Below are positions 1 through 7,118 of a stretch of 20,898 nt of DNA, in pieces. Source of the DNA: JBEKVE01 sp049514335. GTDB taxonomy: Bacteria; Actinomycetota; Acidimicrobiia; Acidimicrobiales; UBA8190. The position numbers and the translations under genes are program-made. The number at the start of each line of letters is the position of its first letter. The first letter of the stretch is position 1. The stretch lies in assembly GCA_049514335.1 (NCBI GenBank), contig JBEKVE010000034.1:1-20898 (forward strand), read 5' to 3'. The notes below the pieces were generated by a model. The model saw only the letters and a list, made by a program, of their open reading frames with translations, was not told the DNA's origin and did not search any database.

Positions 1-1164
1 GGCCTGCAGCGCCACTTCCACGGGGGATCCCGGCGGAGTGTGCTGCACGGCGTTGGCGAGCAGGTTGTCCATGACCTGCCGGAGGCGGATGGGGTCGCCC
101 ACCACCGTCACCGCCCCCTGTGTCCACAGGCTGATGACCCGGTCCGGCGCGCTCACCCGGGCGGCGTCGACCGCGGCCGCCACGATGGCGTCGAGGTCGA
201 GGGGCTCCAGGGTGAGCGGCCGTTGGCGGTCGAGTCGGGCCAGCAGGAGCAACTCGTCCACCAGGACGCTCATGCGGTTGGCCTCTTCCCGGATGTGGCG
301 CATGGAGGTGGCCAGGTCCTCGGGCCGGTCCCGGGCGCCGCGGTCGAAGAGCTCGGCGTAGCCCCGGATCGACGTGAGCGGCGTGCGCAGCTCGTGGGAC
401 GCGTCGGCCAGGAACAGCCGCAGGCGCTCCTCCGACGCCGCCCGGGCGGCGAAGGCCTCCTCGATGCCCGTCAGCATGGTGTTGAGGGCCAGGCCGAGCT
501 GGCCCACCTCGGTGCGCTCGTCGGTCTCCTCCACCCGGCGAGACAGGTCGCCCCCGGCGATGGCCCCCGCCGTGGCGGCCATCTGGTCGAGGGGGCGCAG
601 GCCGCGCCGCACCACCCACCACGCCAGGACGCCCAGGCCCAGGAGCACAGCGGCGGACACGAGCACCTCGATGAGCACCAGCTGCCCCAGGGTGCTGTGC
701 AGGTCGTTGAGCGGGATCGCCACCACCACCGTGCCGATCTGGGTCCCGTTGACCTCGAGCGGCTCGGCCAGCACCCGGTAGTCCACACCCTGGGCCCCGC
801 TGCTCGTGGCGTCGAACAGCACCGGGCTCGACGAGGCGCTTCCCGAGCCGGGCAGCTGAAGCGGGAGCGTCGGCGGCGCCAGCGGATACGCCTCCGAGCC
901 GTACACGGCGTCGCCGCTCGGAGCGCGCAGCTGCACCCACAGGCCCGGTGGCGGGTACACGTTCAGCTGGCCCGAACGGCCGAAGGGACGGCTGAGCGAT
1001 TCGACGACCTGCGTGCCGATGGGGGTGGCGTCCTGCTGGAGCTCGTTGTCGACCTGTGACGTGAGATACGAACGCAACGACGCGTACGTGGCCACGTCCG
1101 CCACCACCAGGCCCGCCGCCATGATCCCCACGAGGACGAGCAGCAGGCGCAGCCGGAGCGTCAC
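1..1164 (-). CDS. Sensor histidine kinase, HAMP/HisKA type (C-terminus beyond window)
   Basis: Membrane sensor kinase, partner of the regulator just upstream. Translating from GTG at 1164 gives 388 codons that run off the window edge. An N-terminal membrane segment lies at about residues 5-26, an extracytoplasmic sensor region at about 30-160, a second membrane helix at about 161-184 and a HAMP linker at about 185-236. The HisKA H-box FLADASHELRTP carries the phospho-acceptor His257. The N-box DNLLANAVQHTP (from residue 366) is the last motif visible, so the ATP-lid G boxes lie outside. The GTG follows the regulator's TAG by 3 nt, so the two are cotranscribed. Architecture fits the PhoR/MprB/BaeS class; the sensed signal is unknown. 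The gene is cut by the window, not visibly broken. Confidence 0.93.
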   Translation of the reverse strand, partial: MTLRLRLLLVLVGIMAAGLVVADVATYASLRSYLTSQVDNELQQDATPIGTQVVESLSRPFGRSGQLNVYPPPGLWVQLRAPSGDAVYGSEAYPLAPPTLPLQLPGSGSASSSPVLFDATSSGAQGVDYRVLAEPLEVNGTQIGTVVVAIPLNDLHSTLGQLVLIEVLVSAAVLLGLGVLAWWVVRRGLRPLDQMAATAGAIAGGDLSRRVEETDERTEVGQLGLALNTMLTGIEEAFAARAASEERLRLFLADASHELRTPLTSIRGYAELFDRGARDRPEDLATSMRHIREEANRMSVLVDELLLLARLDRQRPLTLEPLDLDAIVAAAVDAARVSAPDRVISLWTQGAVTVVGDPIRLRQVMDNLLANAVQHTPPGSPVEVALQA

Positions 1165-1167
1165 GAC

Positions 1168-1863
1168 CTACTCCGGCGCCGGGCGCAGGCAGTAGCCCAC
1201 ACCCCGGATGGTGTGGATGAGGCGCGGGCCGAGCGAGTCGACCTTCTTGCGCAGGTAGCTGATGTAGATCTCGACCACGTTGGCGTTGCCGTCGAAGTCG
1301 TAGTTCCACACCCGGTCGAGGATCTGCGACTTCGACACCACCCGGCCGGCGTTGAGCATCAGGTAGTGCAGGAGCTTGAACTCCGTCGGGGTGAGCTCGA
1401 TGGCGGTGATGCCCCGGTGGACCTCGTGGCTCTCTTCGTTCAAGACGAGGTCGCTCACCCGCAGGCGCCCGTCGTCGCCCTCGCCGTGCACCCGGCGCAG
1501 GATGGCGCGGACCCGGACGATGAGCTCCTCCACGCTGAACGGCTTGGTCATGTAATCGTCGCCGCCCAGGGTGAAGCCGCGCAGCTTGTCGTCCAGCGTG
1601 TCGCGTGCCGTCAGGAACAGGACGGGCAGCCGGCCCCCGATGCGGTCGCGCCCCATGCGCTCGAGTACCTCGAACCCGCTCAGGTCGGGGAGCATGACGT
1701 CGAGGACCACCAGGTGGGGCCGGAACGTGGTCATGGCCTCGAGCGCGTCACGCCCGAGGTGCGTCACCGCCACCTCCATGCCCTCGTAGCGCAGGGCCAT
1801 GGACAGCAGATCGGTGATGCTCGGCTCGTCGTCGACGACCAGGATGCGCGCAGGTTCGGACAT
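1168..1863 (-). CDS. OmpR/PhoB-family response regulator, PhoP-like
   Basis: DNA-binding response regulator of 231 residues, full length for the family. The receiver domain (about 5-120) has the acidic pair D11/D12, phospho-acceptor D55 (VVLDVMLPD), T85 in LFLTARD and K107 in TKPFS. The winged-helix domain (about 135-229) has the signature ELTPTEFKLL, then NVVEIYISYLRKK as the recognition helix and HTIRGVGYCLR at the end. From memory, the phrases LFLTARD, TLGGDDY, WxYDF and the recognition helix resemble Mycobacterium tuberculosis PhoP (Rv0757) more than MtrA or MprA. The ATG at 1863 is preceded by a loose purine-rich GAAGGCGGG. It is followed after 3 nt by its kinase. A direct repeat upstream (1894-1910) suggests autoregulation. 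Orthology to PhoP is inference. Confidence 0.94.
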   Translation of the reverse strand: MSEPARILVVDDEPSITDLLSMALRYEGMEVAVTHLGRDALEAMTTFRPHLVVLDVMLPDLSGFEVLERMGRDRIGGRLPVLFLTARDTLDDKLRGFTLGGDDYMTKPFSVEELIVRVRAILRRVHGEGDDGRLRVSDLVLNEESHEVHRGITAIELTPTEFKLLHYLMLNAGRVVSKSQILDRVWNYDFDGNANVVEIYISYLRKKVDSLGPRLIHTIRGVGYCLRPAPE

Positions 1864-1893
1864 GTGGACCCGCCTTCACCCTGCCCCGTGCAC

Positions 1894-1910
1894 CTGTGAG
1901 TCTTCTGTGA
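1894..1910 (-). promoter_or_regulatory. PhoP-box-like direct repeat upstream of the response regulator
   Basis: On the minus strand the sequence is TCACAG-AAGAC-TCACAG, two identical hexamers with an 11-bp period, 31-47 nt upstream of the regulator ATG. OmpR-family dimers bind such direct repeats one helical turn apart. The published mycobacterial PhoP box is TCACAGC-N4-TCACAGC, and this site matches except for the last base of each half. No clear -10 element could be placed between it and the gene. Function is inferred from this match and from the PhoP-like recognition helix of the adjacent regulator. Confidence 0.5.
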
Positions 1911-1963
1911 ACAGCTTCTGCGTCTGGTCCGAGGGCCGGGTGGCGCTCCGCCCGGCCTCCGGC

Positions 1964-2149
1964 TCAGAACCCGGCAGCCGCCCGTTCGGGTCGTTCCACC
2001 CGCCGCAGGGGGGAGACCTTCGCAGCCGGGGGGCGCTCCAGTGTCGTGAGGGCCGGAGGCGGCTCGGGGCGCTCGCCGTCGATCCCCACCTCGGCCAGGG
2101 TCTCGTCGATCATCCGCACGATCTCGTCGCAACGCTCGCCCAGGTGCAT
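1964..2149 (-). CDS. Small protein of unknown function (61 aa)
   Basis: ATG at 2149 lies 6 nt after a perfect Shine-Dalgarno AAGGAGG (2156-2162), the strongest ribosome binding site seen in the window, and the frame closes at TGA 1964-1966. The frame stays open further upstream, but the Shine-Dalgarno sequence decides this start. The N-terminal 22 residues (MHLGERCDEIVRMIDETLAE...) look like an amphipathic acidic helix with Cys7. The rest is rich in Pro, Arg, Glu and Ala and is probably disordered. There is no signal peptide, membrane helix or recognisable domain. It lies 100 nt upstream of the response regulator on the same strand, with the PhoP-box-like repeat between them. I do not recognise the protein. 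Confidence 0.6.
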   Translation of the reverse strand: MHLGERCDEIVRMIDETLAEVGIDGERPEPPPALTTLERPPAAKVSPLRRVERPERAAAGF

Positions 2150-2333
2150 CGTCCGCCTCCTTGTTGGCACTGCCATCGGCCTGGGCATCTCCGCTCTGAA
2201 GGGCACAAGGTCGGTACCCGGAGGAGGACTGTGTCCAACACTCCCAGTCGCCGCGTTGCGTGGGAAAAACGACCACACACCGTGAGGAGGGGTGTGCGAG
2301 GCCCCCGGCCGGGCAGCGGCGGGGCCCGGGACC

Positions 2334-2339
2334 TACGAT
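2334..2339 (+). promoter_or_regulatory. Putative -10 element (TACGAT) for the NTF2-like/LLM pair
   Basis: TACGAT matches the actinobacterial TANNNT -10 consensus and would start transcription near 2346, about 42 nt before the ATG at 2388. No convincing -35 is visible. The 238-nt stretch 2150-2387 between the divergent small ORF and this gene otherwise holds only the small ORF's ribosome binding site and GC-rich sequence. Confidence 0.35.
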
Positions 2340-2387
2340 GCGGCGCCCGTCGCGGCCCGCGGCGGACGCGCAGCAGCAGGAGCCGAC

Positions 2388-2846
2388 ATGGACGAGCCCC
2401 ACCGGGAGGTCGCCGACCGCCTGGCGATGCGCGCCCTCGTCGACCTGTACGCCCAGCGCGTGGACCGGCGCGACACGGCCGGCGTGGCCGGGCTGTTCAG
2501 TGCCGACGGGCGGCTCGTGTCGCACTTCGGTTCGGGCCCGGGGTGGCCGATCGTGCGAACCGGACGCGACGACATCACCGCCGCCCTGGTCGAGGGGCTG
2601 GCCCGGTACCAGGCGACCACCCATGTGGTGGGGGGCCAGGTGGTGCAGCTCGACGGGGACAGCGCCGGTGGGGAGACGACGTGCCTGGCCCACCACGTCT
2701 ACGAGCGCCGCGGGACCCAGCGCCTCCTGGTCCTGGCCGTGCGCTATGCGGACGAGTACGTCCGGGAGCACGGCACGTGGTGCTTCGCCGAGCGCCAGCT
2801 GCGCCTCGACTGGCGCGACGACCGCGTCCTGGAAGCGGCGCCATGA
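2388..2846 (+). CDS. SnoaL-like / nuclear transport factor 2 family protein
   Basis: A 152-residue single-domain alpha+beta cone protein of the SnoaL_4 (PF13577) type, a fold used by small lyases, hydratases, isomerases and dehydratases acting on polyketide, steroid or aromatic intermediates. The amphipathic start (about residues 5-30, RLAMRALVDLYAQRVD) followed by FSADGRLV, the TTHVVGGQVVQLDGD strand and the C-terminal WCFAERQLRLDWR are the family landmarks. The ATG at 2388 is chosen for AGGAG 6 nt upstream (2378-2382); the frame extends further upstream but without a better start. It lies 38 nt before the LLM oxidoreductase on the same strand, so the two are probably cotranscribed. The substrate, and whether it is enzymatic, cannot be told. 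Confidence 0.85.
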   Translation: MDEPHREVADRLAMRALVDLYAQRVDRRDTAGVAGLFSADGRLVSHFGSGPGWPIVRTGRDDITAALVEGLARYQATTHVVGGQVVQLDGDSAGGETTCLAHHVYERRGTQRLLVLAVRYADEYVREHGTWCFAERQLRLDWRDDRVLEAAP

Positions 2847-2884
2847 GGGGGCCTCGATGAGGACCCACGCATGAGAGGGGTGTC

Positions 2885-3790
2885 ATGACCGGACTGATGG
2901 TGGCGGCCCTGCCGCCGGTGCGTGCCGGGGTGTGCGCCGATCCCGACTGGATGACCGCCTTCGCCCGGCACGTGGAGGCCATCGGCTTCGAGTCGATCGT
3001 GGTGGTGGAGCACCCCCTCGTCGTGGGCGGCTACACGAGCCGCTACCCCTACGCTGCGTCGGGCCGGATGCCGCTGCCCGACGACTGTCGCGTCCCCGAC
3101 CCCCTCGACACGCTCGCCTTCCTGGCCGGCGTGACCTCGACCCTGGTGCTCGCCACCGGGGTGCTCATCCTCCCCGCCCATCACCCCGTGGTGATGGCCA
3201 AGCGCCTGGCGACGCTCGACCGCCTCTCCAAGGGCAGGGTGCGGCTGTGCATCGGCGTGGGCTGGCTGCGCGAGGAGCTCGAGGCGTGCGGGGCGGAGTT
3301 CGCCACCCGCGGCCGGCGGACCGACGAGTGCATCGACGTGCTGCGCGCCCTGTGGGCCGACACCGAGCCCGACGGGGCGTCGTTCGCCGGGACGTTCTTC
3401 TCCTTCGCCCGGGCGCATTCGCACCCCAAGCCGGTGCGGGCGTCCGGTGTGCCCATCCACATCGGTGGCCACAGCGAGGCCTCCATCCGCCGGGCGGTGC
3501 GCCGGGGTGACGGGTGGCAGCCACTCGGGCTGTGGGGCGACGAGCTGCGCAGCGCACTGGACGAGCTGCGCCGGGAGGCCGAGGCCTTCGGACGCGACCC
3601 GGCCTCGATCGAGCTCACCATCAGTGCCATGTCCACCTCGGCCGACGCCGACACCGCCGGGAAGCTCGACGAGCTGGGGGTGCACCGTCTGGTGGTGACG
3701 TGCGGCCAGGCCGACCTGGACGCGGCGTGCGACGAGATGTCCGCCGTGGCCGAGCGCCTGGCGCTCACCCCGCCCGCCACCGGGCCGTAG
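2885..3790 (+). CDS. LLM-class oxidoreductase, probably F420-dependent
   Basis: Luciferase-like TIM-barrel oxidoreductase of 301 residues, about the length of the TIGR03619-type (Rv2161c-like) F420-dependent subfamily. Landmarks are the N-terminal FARHVEAIGFESIVVVEH, then DPLDTLAFLAGVTSTLVLATGVLILP, HHPVVMAKRLATLDRLSKGRV and GVGWLREELEACGAEF, and the C-terminal PIHIGGHSEASIRRAVRRGDGW that closes the cofactor site. The family usually transfers hydride from F420H2 (some members use FMNH2) and acts in redox steps on secondary metabolites, lipids or xenobiotics; the substrate here is unknown. The ATG at 2885 has a purine-rich GAGAGGGG just upstream. It probably shares a transcript with the SnoaL-like gene in front. 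Its TAG stop also forms part of the putative -10 element of ilvA. Confidence 0.9.
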   Translation: MTGLMVAALPPVRAGVCADPDWMTAFARHVEAIGFESIVVVEHPLVVGGYTSRYPYAASGRMPLPDDCRVPDPLDTLAFLAGVTSTLVLATGVLILPAHHPVVMAKRLATLDRLSKGRVRLCIGVGWLREELEACGAEFATRGRRTDECIDVLRALWADTEPDGASFAGTFFSFARAHSHPKPVRASGVPIHIGGHSEASIRRAVRRGDGWQPLGLWGDELRSALDELRREAEAFGRDPASIELTISAMSTSADADTAGKLDELGVHRLVVTCGQADLDAACDEMSAVAERLALTPPATGP

Positions 3791-3793
3791 TGT
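3788..3793 (+). promoter_or_regulatory. Putative -10 element (TAGTGT) giving leaderless ilvA
   Basis: TAGTGT overlaps the TAG stop of the LLM gene and ends exactly 7 nt before the ilvA GTG at 3801. That is the spacing expected if transcription begins at the start codon. The only Shine-Dalgarno-like sequence (GGAGG, 3795-3799) is 1 nt from the GTG, too close to work, which favours leaderless initiation. No -35 is recognisable. Confidence 0.5.
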
Positions 3794-3800
3794 CGGAGGC

Positions 3801-5054
3801 GTGTGGCGCACGCTGGTCGGCATCGACGACGTCCGCGCCGCGGCCGAGCGGCTGCGCCCTGTCGGGGTCCTGACCCCGCTCCAGCTCAGTGAGCGGCTGT
3901 CGGAGCGCACCGGCGCCACCGTCTATCTGAAGCGCGAGGACCTCCAGGCCGTCCGCTCCTACAAGATCCGCGGCGCCTTCAACTTCATCGCCGGGCTGTC
4001 CCCCGAGGCCCTGGCGGCCGGGGTGGTGTGTGCCAGCGCCGGCAACCACGGTCAGGGAGTGGCCTGGTCCTGTGCCCACCTGGGCGTGCGGGGCGCGGTC
4101 TTCCTCCCCCACCGCACCCCGCGCCAGAAGGTGGCCCGCATCCGGGCGCTGGCGCGCGACCTGGTGGAGGTGCGCTTCGCCGGGGAGAGCTTCGACGACG
4201 CCAACGACGCGGCGGCGCTCTACGCCGCCGAGCACGGCGCCACGGTGGTTCCCACCTTCGACCACCCCGCCACCGTGGCCGGGCAGGGGACCGTCGCCCT
4301 CGAAGTCCTCGACCAGCTGGGTCGCCCGCCCGACGTCATGACGGTGCCCATCGGCGGCGGCGGGCTGGCGTCGGGGATCGCCGTCACCCTCGACGGCCTG
4401 GGTGCGCCGACCGAGATCATCGGCGTGCAGCCGGCCGGGGCGCCCGCCATGTTGCGGTCCATCGAGGCGGGCCACCCCGTGATGATCGACATCGAGGACG
4501 CCTTCGTCGACGGTGCGGTGGTGCGCACCCCCGGGACGCTCACCTTCTCCATCGTGCGCGATCTCGTCCACCGCCTGGTGGTGGTGGAGGAGGGCCGGGT
4601 GTGCACCGAGCAGCTCGACCTGTACCAGATCGACGGCATCGTGGCCGAGCCGGCCGGGGCCCTGGCGCTCGCCGCCCTGGACGACGTGGCGGCCGACATC
4701 GCCGGACGCACCGTGGTGTGCATCTTGAGCGGCGGCAACAACGACGTGGCGCGCTACGACGAGATCATCGAGCGGAGCCTCGTCCACCAAGGTCTGAAGC
4801 ACTACTTCGTGGTGGGGTTCCCGCAGCGTCCCGGGGCGTTGCGCCGCTTCCTCGACGAGTGCCTGGGGCCCACCGACGACATCGTCCTGTTCGAGTACAT
4901 CAAGAAGAACGACAGGGAGTTCGGCCCGGCCCTGGTGGGGGTCGAGCTGGCCCAGCGGGGCGACCTGCCCCCCCTCTTGGACCGGATCGAGGCGTCCGGG
5001 CTCGACGTGCAGCGTCTGCCCCCCGACAGCCCCATGGCCCGCCTTCTGGTGTGA
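3801..5054 (+). CDS. ilvA: Threonine ammonia-lyase (threonine dehydratase)
   Basis: PLP enzyme that deaminates L-threonine to 2-oxobutanoate, the entry step of isoleucine synthesis. It has 417 residues, matching the short form with one regulatory domain. The PLP-binding lysine is K55 in RSYKIRGAF; the substrate loop ASAGNHGQG is at 78-86 and the phosphate-binding tetraglycine loop at 185-188 (VPIGGGGLASG). From about residue 332 (HYFVVGFPQRPGALRRFL) an ACT-like regulatory domain is present, which in this family mediates isoleucine feedback, so a biosynthetic role is favoured over a catabolic TdcB role. The start is GTG 3801; upstream in-frame codons offer no alternative. It follows the LLM gene by 10 nt but appears to have its own promoter. 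No other branched-chain genes lie nearby. Confidence 0.95.
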   Translation: MWRTLVGIDDVRAAAERLRPVGVLTPLQLSERLSERTGATVYLKREDLQAVRSYKIRGAFNFIAGLSPEALAAGVVCASAGNHGQGVAWSCAHLGVRGAVFLPHRTPRQKVARIRALARDLVEVRFAGESFDDANDAAALYAAEHGATVVPTFDHPATVAGQGTVALEVLDQLGRPPDVMTVPIGGGGLASGIAVTLDGLGAPTEIIGVQPAGAPAMLRSIEAGHPVMIDIEDAFVDGAVVRTPGTLTFSIVRDLVHRLVVVEEGRVCTEQLDLYQIDGIVAEPAGALALAALDDVAADIAGRTVVCILSGGNNDVARYDEIIERSLVHQGLKHYFVVGFPQRPGALRRFLDECLGPTDDIVLFEYIKKNDREFGPALVGVELAQRGDLPPLLDRIEASGLDVQRLPPDSPMARLLV

Positions 5055-5062
5055 TCGGTCGG

Positions 5063-5084
5063 CGCGCCATCGGGCCCGGGCGCG
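5063..5084. terminator. Candidate bidirectional terminator hairpin between convergent genes
   Basis: CGCGCC (5063-5068) pairs with GGCGCG (5079-5084) around a 10-nt loop that itself contains CGGGCCCG. It sits exactly between the ilvA stop (5052-5054) and the stop of the opposing SDR (5085-5087). There is no T-tract, which is common in high-GC actinobacteria. Because GC palindromes are frequent in such DNA, position is the main support. Confidence 0.4.
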
Positions 5085-5915
5085 TCAGAGCGAGAGATCC
5101 TTCTTCGGTCGGACCACGAGTTCGGCCAGGTGCACGCCGGCGGGACGGGTGACGGCCCACAGCACCGCCTCGGCCACGTCCTCGGGTGCGCACAGGTGGT
5201 CGGCCATGGACTGCCGGGCCTGGAGGAGCACCTCGTCGGGGAGGCGCTGGCCCGGACTGAACTGGGCCGGGTCGGTGTTCCCGCCCATGGAGCTCACCAT
5301 GAGCTCGAGGACCGCCGGGTCGAAGTTGCGGGCGAAGCTCGTGGCGATGGCTCCGGGCATGATCGTGATCACCTTGATGGGTTCGTCCAGCAGCTCGCGC
5401 CGCAGGGATTCGTTGATGCAGTTGACGGCGTGCTTGGTGGCGCCGTAGACGCCCGACGCCGGCTGCAGTGCCGCCACCGACGAGATGTTCACGATGTGGC
5501 CCTCGGCCCCGCAGGCCCGCATGGCCCGCACCGCCGCCTGGGAGCCCACGAGCAGCGCCAGCACGTTGGTCTCGAGCATGGTGCGCCAGTGCTCGGGATC
5601 GGCGTCGACGATGGTCTCGGGGTAGCTCACGCCGGCGTTGTTCACCATGACGTCGAGCCGACCGGTGGACGACACCGCCTGGTCGACGAGCGCCCGGGCC
5701 TGGTCGACGACACGGACGTCGTGGACGTGCGCCTCCGCCGTGCCCCCCGCAGCGCTGATGCGTGCCACCGACTGCTCCATGGCCTCGGGGGTCCGACCCC
5801 CGAGCACCACGTGGGCGCCCGCCACCCCGAGGGCCTCGGCCACGGCTCGGCCGATGCCGCTCGATGCGCCGGTGACGACGGCGGTCCGACCCGCCAGTGC
5901 TGCGTCGGGTGCCAT
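5085..5915 (-). CDS. SDR family oxidoreductase (classical)
   Basis: Classical short-chain dehydrogenase/reductase of 276 residues. The nucleotide-binding TGASSGIG is at 15-22, NNAG at 92-95, the catalytic Ser in NISS (145-146) and the YxxxK pair at Y157/K161. The C-terminus is longer than a minimal SDR, with an insertion at about 200-245 (NFDPAVLELMVSSMGG...) that probably forms the substrate lid. The ATG at 5915 is chosen because GGAGGAGG (from 5922) is at the right distance; the GTG at 5933 would place that Shine-Dalgarno sequence inside the gene. Its likely promoter is the TAGTGT at 5967-5972, divergent from the UbiA gene. Substrate unknown; closely similar SDRs act on alcohols, ketones or steroids. 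Confidence 0.92.
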   Translation of the reverse strand: MAPDAALAGRTAVVTGASSGIGRAVAEALGVAGAHVVLGGRTPEAMEQSVARISAAGGTAEAHVHDVRVVDQARALVDQAVSSTGRLDVMVNNAGVSYPETIVDADPEHWRTMLETNVLALLVGSQAAVRAMRACGAEGHIVNISSVAALQPASGVYGATKHAVNCINESLRRELLDEPIKVITIMPGAIATSFARNFDPAVLELMVSSMGGNTDPAQFSPGQRLPDEVLLQARQSMADHLCAPEDVAEAVLWAVTRPAGVHLAELVVRPKKDLSL

Positions 5916-5966
5916 TGCGGTGTCCTCCTCCACGCTCTTCGAGCGTGTCGTGGTGCGGAGGCGCTC

Positions 5967-5972
5967 ACACTA
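5967..5972 (-). promoter_or_regulatory. Putative -10 element (TAGTGT) of the SDR at 5085-5915
   Basis: The minus strand reads TAGTGT, identical to the -10 candidates of ilvA and the BVMO. Predicted start of transcription is near 5960, giving a leader of about 45 nt that contains the gene's Shine-Dalgarno sequence. No -35 is recognisable. Confidence 0.4.
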
Positions 5973-6012
5973 CGGGGTGGTCGCGGACTCGTCGCCACCG
6001 GGCCCCGGTCGG

Positions 6013-6018
6013 TACGAT
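6013..6018 (+). promoter_or_regulatory. Putative -10 element (TACGAT) giving a leaderless UbiA gene
   Basis: TACGAT ends 7 nt before GTG 6026, the same geometry as at ilvA, the membrane protein at 8055 and the exporter at 10199. The ATG at 6017 in the same frame lies inside this element and so would not be transcribed, which argues for GTG 6026 as the start. Confidence 0.5.
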
Positions 6019-6025
6019 GCCCGGC

Positions 6026-7048
6026 GTGAGCGACGCCGTCCCCCGCACCTCCGAGCAGGGCCGTGTGTCGGCCTGGGTGGAGGTCCTGCGCACCACCAAC
6101 CCGCCCACCGGCCGGCCGCTCGACCCGGTGTCGCGCTGGCTGGTGCTCACCCGGGCGGCCGTGCTGCCCATGACCCTGGTGGCCGGGGCGGTGGCCACGC
6201 TGCTGGCCGTGCACCACCGCGGCCTGCGGCCCGGACTGCTCCTTCTAGCGTTCGCCGGTCTCATCCTGGCGCACACCGCCAACAACCTCATGAACGACCT
6301 CTTCGACGTCGAGGTGGGGGCGGACACCGAGACCTATCCCCGCGCCCTGTACGCCCCGCACCCGGTGCTGTCGGGGATGATCTCGCGCCGGCGACTGGCC
6401 CGCGCCGCCCTGGTGGTGAACGTCGTCGACCTCGGCATCCTGGTGGTGCTGGCGCTGTACCGGGGATGGCCGGTGGTGGCCTTCGCCCTGGCCGGCTTCG
6501 CCTTGTCGGTGGCCTATACCGCCCCGCCCCTGCGCCTCAAGAAGCGCGGGCTCGGGGAGCCCGACGTGTTCGTGGTGTGGGGTCCGCTCATGGTGTGCGG
6601 CACCTACTACGCGGCGGTGGGCCACCTTCCCTGGCAGATCGTGGTGGCGTCGGTCCCCTACGGGTTGCTGTGCACCGCCGTGCTGATGGGCAAGCACATC
6701 GACAAGGCGCCCTTCGACGAGCCGCTCGGCATCCGGACGCTTCCCGTCGTCCTGGGCGAGCGCCGCGCCCGGGCGGCCACCATCGGCCTGATGGTGACGT
6801 TCTACGTCGCCGTGGTGGTGTGCGTGGCGGTGGGGGCGATGCCCTGGCCGGCACTGCTCAGCCTGGCGGCGGTGACCAAGCTGGTCCCGGCGTGGCAGGC
6901 GTTCAGCCGCCCCAAGCCCGACGAGCCGCCCGAGCACTTCCCGGTGTGGCCCCTGTGGTTCGCCGCCATCGCCTTCGTGCACACGCGTCGGGCGGGATCA
7001 CTGCTCGTGCTCGGCCTTCTCATCGCCGCCATCGCCGACATCCACTGA
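6026..7048 (+). CDS. UbiA-family prenyltransferase (MenA-like)
   Basis: Integral membrane prenyltransferase of 340 residues with about eight or nine helices. It would transfer a polyprenyl chain from its diphosphate to an aromatic acceptor. The first Asp-rich motif is NNLMNDLFDVEVGAD (86-100, with D91 and D94 as Mg2+/diphosphate ligands). The phrase AYTAPPLRLKKRGLGE (163-178) is typical of MenA-like members. The second Asp motif is HIDKAPFDEPLGIRTLP (224-240, D226 and D231). The menaquinone route (1,4-dihydroxy-2-naphthoate polyprenyltransferase) is plausible but no other men gene is nearby, so another aromatic acceptor is possible. The start is GTG 6026, chosen from the leaderless promoter geometry; ATG 6017 would add three residues. 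It is convergent with the SDR at 7119-7913. Confidence 0.88.
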   Translation: MSDAVPRTSEQGRVSAWVEVLRTTNPPTGRPLDPVSRWLVLTRAAVLPMTLVAGAVATLLAVHHRGLRPGLLLLAFAGLILAHTANNLMNDLFDVEVGADTETYPRALYAPHPVLSGMISRRRLARAALVVNVVDLGILVVLALYRGWPVVAFALAGFALSVAYTAPPLRLKKRGLGEPDVFVVWGPLMVCGTYYAAVGHLPWQIVVASVPYGLLCTAVLMGKHIDKAPFDEPLGIRTLPVVLGERRARAATIGLMVTFYVAVVVCVAVGAMPWPALLSLAAVTKLVPAWQAFSRPKPDEPPEHFPVWPLWFAAIAFVHTRRAGSLLVLGLLIAAIADIH

Positions 7049-7118
7049 CGCCGACTCGTACCCGGCGTGCCCGCAGGACTGCGTGCCGGCGCGCCGACAG
7101 CCGCCGACGGGGCCGGTG

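Noticed and set aside
2231..2860. GTG at 2231 preceded by GGAGGAGGA on the plus strand, opening a frame to 2860
   Set aside because: The Shine-Dalgarno is attractive, but the product is an Arg/Gly/Pro-rich string and overlaps the SnoaL-like gene in another frame. A very short leader peptide cannot be excluded but has no support.
5916..5933. GTG 5933 as start of the SDR at 5085-5915
   Set aside because: The Shine-Dalgarno GGAGGAGG falls inside the extra codons and is well spaced for ATG 5915 instead.
7086..7095. CGGCGCGCCG palindrome between UbiA and the convergent SDR as a terminator
   Set aside because: It has no loop, so it cannot fold as a stable short hairpin; unlike the other convergent gaps, no good stem-loop was found here.
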